Source: Neocallimastix lanati (nom. inval.)
Taxonomy: Eukaryota > Neocallimastigomycota > Neocallimastigomycetes > Neocallimastigales > Neocallimastigaceae
Length of the DNA stretch: 60,000 nt
Direction: 5' to 3'
NCBI GenBank assembly: GCA_016946835.1
Contig: JACVTC010000049.1
Coordinates: forward strand, 411,501-471,500
In this document: positions 58,093 to 60,000 of the stretch, one piece after another
Numbering within the stretch: the stretch's first letter is position 1
How the letters are laid out: the number at the start of each line of letters is the position of its first letter
Translations under genes and position numbers: made by a program
The notes under the pieces: generated by a model
What the model was told of the DNA's origin: nothing
Databases searched by the model: none
The model's input: only the letters and a program-made list of their open reading frames with translations

Positions 58093-58660
58093 TTATATAT
58101 TTTTGTAGTATTTACTATTTTATAATTAATTTTTATTTGTTATTTTTTAAAGTATTATTAATAATTTTTATATTTATTATTATTATAATAAATAATAAAT
58201 ATAAAAACTATAATTAATATTATATAAATAAATTTATCCATGGATAAGCCCTTTTTAATGGAGTAGTATATTAATATTACAAATATTTTATTATTTATAT
58301 CTTCTATAAATATAAGTTTTAATAAAGGAAATCTTTTATTTTTTCTTTATATTAACATTTATAATTATATTTTTAATATATATTTATATATAGTATTTTT
58401 TTTTTTTTTTTTTTTTAAAAAAAAATTAAGTTTTTTATTTTTGTATCAATGTCATCTTTTAAATAATTTATATTTGATTTTGAATAATTATAATGTTCCT
58501 TCACTGTATTTTATATATTTAATGTAAATAAGTGGAGAAAAAAATATTACATTAAATAGTAATTTCTTTTTTTATAAATATGATTTATAATATTAATAAG
58601 AATAAAGATAATAATAAATTTAATATTTTTTTTTTTTTTTTCAAATAAATAAAAATAAAA
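55555..58660. repeat. Segmental duplication, unit 2
   Basis: Second unit of the duplication beginning at 50,440, same orientation, ATG-to-ATG offset 4,879 bases. Its 3' flank carries an expanded (AAT)n tract (55,620-55,760), and about 330 bases at the 3' end of the gene are missing compared with unit 1. Confidence 0.9.
56227..57633 (-). CDS. Ankyrin-repeat protein, 468 aa (paralogue 2)
   Basis: Same architecture as the 51,261 gene: an N-terminal helical region, one ankyrin repeat near 110-138 (PLFSAIARNKFDIANLLIEN), a long central helical region and repeats near 355-430 (DRYPIIEALN..KKIFKYLLSQGADRNTED). The two differ by many substitutions and small indels that keep the frame, for example a NIEKKIEI insertion and GDNPVDNVKKNI in the middle, which points to coding constraint on both. 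The C-terminus is abrupt: after PSFRH the frame runs into LIEYS and a TGA whose DNA matches the 3' untranslated region of paralogue 1, so the acidic tail has been lost by deletion. A head-to-head arrangement with the plus-strand ankyrin gene at 58,995 leaves 1.36 kb between them. Confidence 0.88.
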   Translation of the reverse strand: MNESNVHYLNNNIDNEINDLIIYIRDLINYIIESEDEEYRIERIRDFVFENFEKIKNMNIEKKIEILIYSIENDLSMEEISFIIENFKFENLNLYIYDENNGNNGMYKVPLFSAIARNKFDIANLLIENGADIKYKIPVYNNGNIFAYLIDITYNFRRNNLDDNNFGLSYENIRYILGKNFRLNNIESKVIYKLIDECIEPTDRNIDTSKEIFNFIEMIFNEYIFDSSFITNIINLYRNNNITKEQLETLIGLEKRKIKIDNESYSYASENYFRIVGDNPVDNVKKNICYNIIRTLFENDGSFPITMAYRIIKYKIFKVLSRPGNENLINIAKSYINLYDLEYLIDNFNEVNNNNRGIIRRLINLLLHKHEDIGNQYLNYILIIFIRYDKKNLIKYLIEGDDFELDINEPDHKDRYPIIEALNNNRKKIFKYLLSQGADRNTEDNNGVPLSRLVWNRPSFRHILIEYS

Positions 58661-58679
58661 TTATAAAAATATAAAATTA

Positions 58680-58965
58680 TTTGTATAATAAATAATTTAA
58701 AAATATTAATATTATATGTTGTTTTATAACTTTAATTTTTTTTTTTTTTTTTTAAACATTTTCTTCTACTAAAATAAAAAATAAAAATCTATTCATAAAA
58801 TTTTTTTTTTTTTTAATTTCATTATATTATTTTTTTTTTGGTAGTATTTTCTATTAAATAATTATTTATTTGGTATTTTATAAAAATATTATTAATAGTT
58901 TTGTATTTATTATCATTATTATAAAAATTAATTTTATAATAATTATAGTTGTTATTATTTAGGTT
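58680..58965. repeat. Third, diverged copy of the ankyrin 5'-flank module
   Basis: AATAATTTAAAAATATTAAT, TATAACTTTAATT, AAAATCTATT.ATAAA, GTAGTATTT.CTATT and GTATTTATTATCATTATTATAA appear in the same order as in 57,850-58,200 and 52,970-53,330, without the long (ATT)n tract. It lies directly before the plus-strand ankyrin gene. Confidence 0.6.
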
Positions 58966-58994
58966 GTTTTTATATATTAGAAATTAATCATAAA

Positions 58995-60000
58995 ATGTCT
59001 TCAAAAATTTCAAAAGAAGATTCAAATACAGTTTCAAAAATTTCAAAAGAAGATTCAAATACAGTTTCAAAAATTTCAAAAGAAGATTCAAATACAGTTT
59101 CGAAGATAAAAAATATAATTAAAGCTAAAGATATAAATCAATTAAAAGACATAGTTAAAAAAATAGGACTAGGAAATGTAAATTTTAATATATTGAACTA
59201 TGCCATCGAAGAAGATTCTCCTATTGATATTATAAAATGGTTAATTGATGAAATTCAACAGGAAGAAATTAAAAATTATGAAAATAATTTGAAAAAATTG
59301 TCAGAAAAAGATTTAGAATTTTATAAAAAAATGGAAAAATTTAACCAATCTAAAAAAAAATTTCTTGCTATTCCATTAGTATATGCCATAAAAAATAATA
59401 ATTTAAAAATTGCTGAACTTTTGGTAAAAGAATATACAATGGATATAAATTTTACTGATGACACTGGTAATTCTCCTTTAATGTATTCTGTTAAAATTAA
59501 TTCTTTACCGATTATTGAATTATTAATGAATCAAGGTGCCAGTTTAATTTATTTTGATAAAACTATCTTAGGGACAGCTATTGAATCAGGAGAAATTGAT
59601 ATTATTAATTACTTTATTGAAAAGGGAGTAGATGTTAATTATATTGATAAAAATAAGAATACCCCATTAATTTATGCACTTCAAAAAAAATCGTTTGACA
59701 TTGTTAAACTATTAATGGAAAATAATGCTGATTGTAATTACAAAAAAGATGGCAATATCCAATCGGTTATATTTGAAAAAGCGATTGAGACGGGTAACAA
59801 ACAAATTGTTGAATATTTAATTGAAAAAAAAGTTCCATATAAATTAAATGAGAAATATGGGATTGATATTTTAGAAAAAGCCTATAAATCTTCTAATGCT
59901 AAATACAAATTTCAGAACAAAATACTGTATAATTTGGAGGATGAGGATAATAATACCATCATTTTATCACAAGTCAATAAAGGATACCTTAATGAATATA
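58995..60000 (+). CDS. Ankyrin-repeat protein, 5' part (cut by window edge)
   Basis: Open from ATG 58,995 to the last base: 335 complete codons without a stop, so the gene continues beyond the window. Residues 3-35 are three perfect copies of SKISKEDSNTV (33-base DNA repeats). A helical segment follows (about 40-125), then ankyrin repeats: LAIPLVYAIKNNNLKIAELL, NSPLMYSVKINSLPIIELLM, an ILGTAIESGEIDIINYFIEK repeat, NTPLIYALQKKSFDIVKLLM and FEKAIETGNKQIVEYLIEKK. The later region becomes more divergent. The start is the first Met and the repeat block follows at once. Transcribed divergently from the 56,227 gene. Related to the other ankyrin genes by type, but not a copy of the duplicated pair. 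Confidence 0.9.
   Translation, partial: MSSKISKEDSNTVSKISKEDSNTVSKISKEDSNTVSKIKNIIKAKDINQLKDIVKKIGLGNVNFNILNYAIEEDSPIDIIKWLIDEIQQEEIKNYENNLKKLSEKDLEFYKKMEKFNQSKKKFLAIPLVYAIKNNNLKIAELLVKEYTMDINFTDDTGNSPLMYSVKINSLPIIELLMNQGASLIYFDKTILGTAIESGEIDIINYFIEKGVDVNYIDKNKNTPLIYALQKKSFDIVKLLMENNADCNYKKDGNIQSVIFEKAIETGNKQIVEYLIEKKVPYKLNEKYGIDILEKAYKSSNAKYKFQNKILYNLEDEDNNTIILSQVNKGYLNEY

Overview
The window is extremely AT-rich, with hundreds of A or T homopolymers, (ATT)n and (AAT)n microsatellites, short GT-AG introns, standard-code genes, multi-ankyrin proteins, and decayed copia, LINE and MULE elements. Together these suggest a eukaryote, most likely an anaerobic gut fungus (Neocallimastigomycota: Neocallimastix, Piromyces, Anaeromyces or Orpinomyces type). 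The attribution rests on base composition plus remembered resemblance of the ankyrin, GSSGGP-protease and transposon protein styles. Dictyostelids have a similar composition and cannot be fully excluded from this window alone.

Region by region. 1-7 kb: relics on the minus strand, namely a LINE 3' end with its poly-A, a broken C-terminal piece of a trypsin-like protease, a frameshifted copia pol lacking gag and protease, and a LINE endonuclease piece without reverse transcriptase. 8.6-12.3 kb: two intact minus-strand genes, a trypsin-like serine protease and a large ankyrin gene whose 3' end I resolve into two extra small exons, one of them a tandem exon duplicate. 12.3-19.5 kb: non-coding DNA with large inverted repeats and a minisatellite. 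19.5-21.1 kb: a spliced multi-pass membrane protein gene of unknown family; its paralogue, with the same intron position and phase, is at 39.2-40.8 kb. 22-26 kb: two MITE-like elements and a LINE-like 3' fragment. 26.26-32.48 kb: a degenerate LTR retrotransposon of copia type on the minus strand, with both LTRs, polypurine tract and a primer-binding site matching the anticodon arm of tRNA-Lys(CUU). 32.5-39 kb and 41-43 kb: mostly micro- and minisatellites, including a dispersed family with the core AAAAAGAGTATTTATTAAT. 43.3-49.7 kb: relics of a MULE transposase (minus) and a second copia element (plus), plus an LTR-like snap-back palindrome. 50.4-60 kb: an ankyrin cluster. Two paralogous minus-strand genes lie in a tandem segmental duplication, and a third, plus-strand ankyrin gene runs off the right edge.

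About six genes look functional: the protease, four ankyrin genes (one cut by the window edge) and the two membrane proteins form three families, two of them expanding by local or segmental duplication. I see no sign that they form a pathway. Most TE coding sequence is inactivated, often at homopolymer A/T runs.

No tRNA, rRNA, riboswitch or CRISPR array was recognised. Promoters and poly-A signals cannot be distinguished from the AT-rich background, so none are claimed. Boundaries of relics are approximate (tens of bases), and all repeat comparisons were made by eye.
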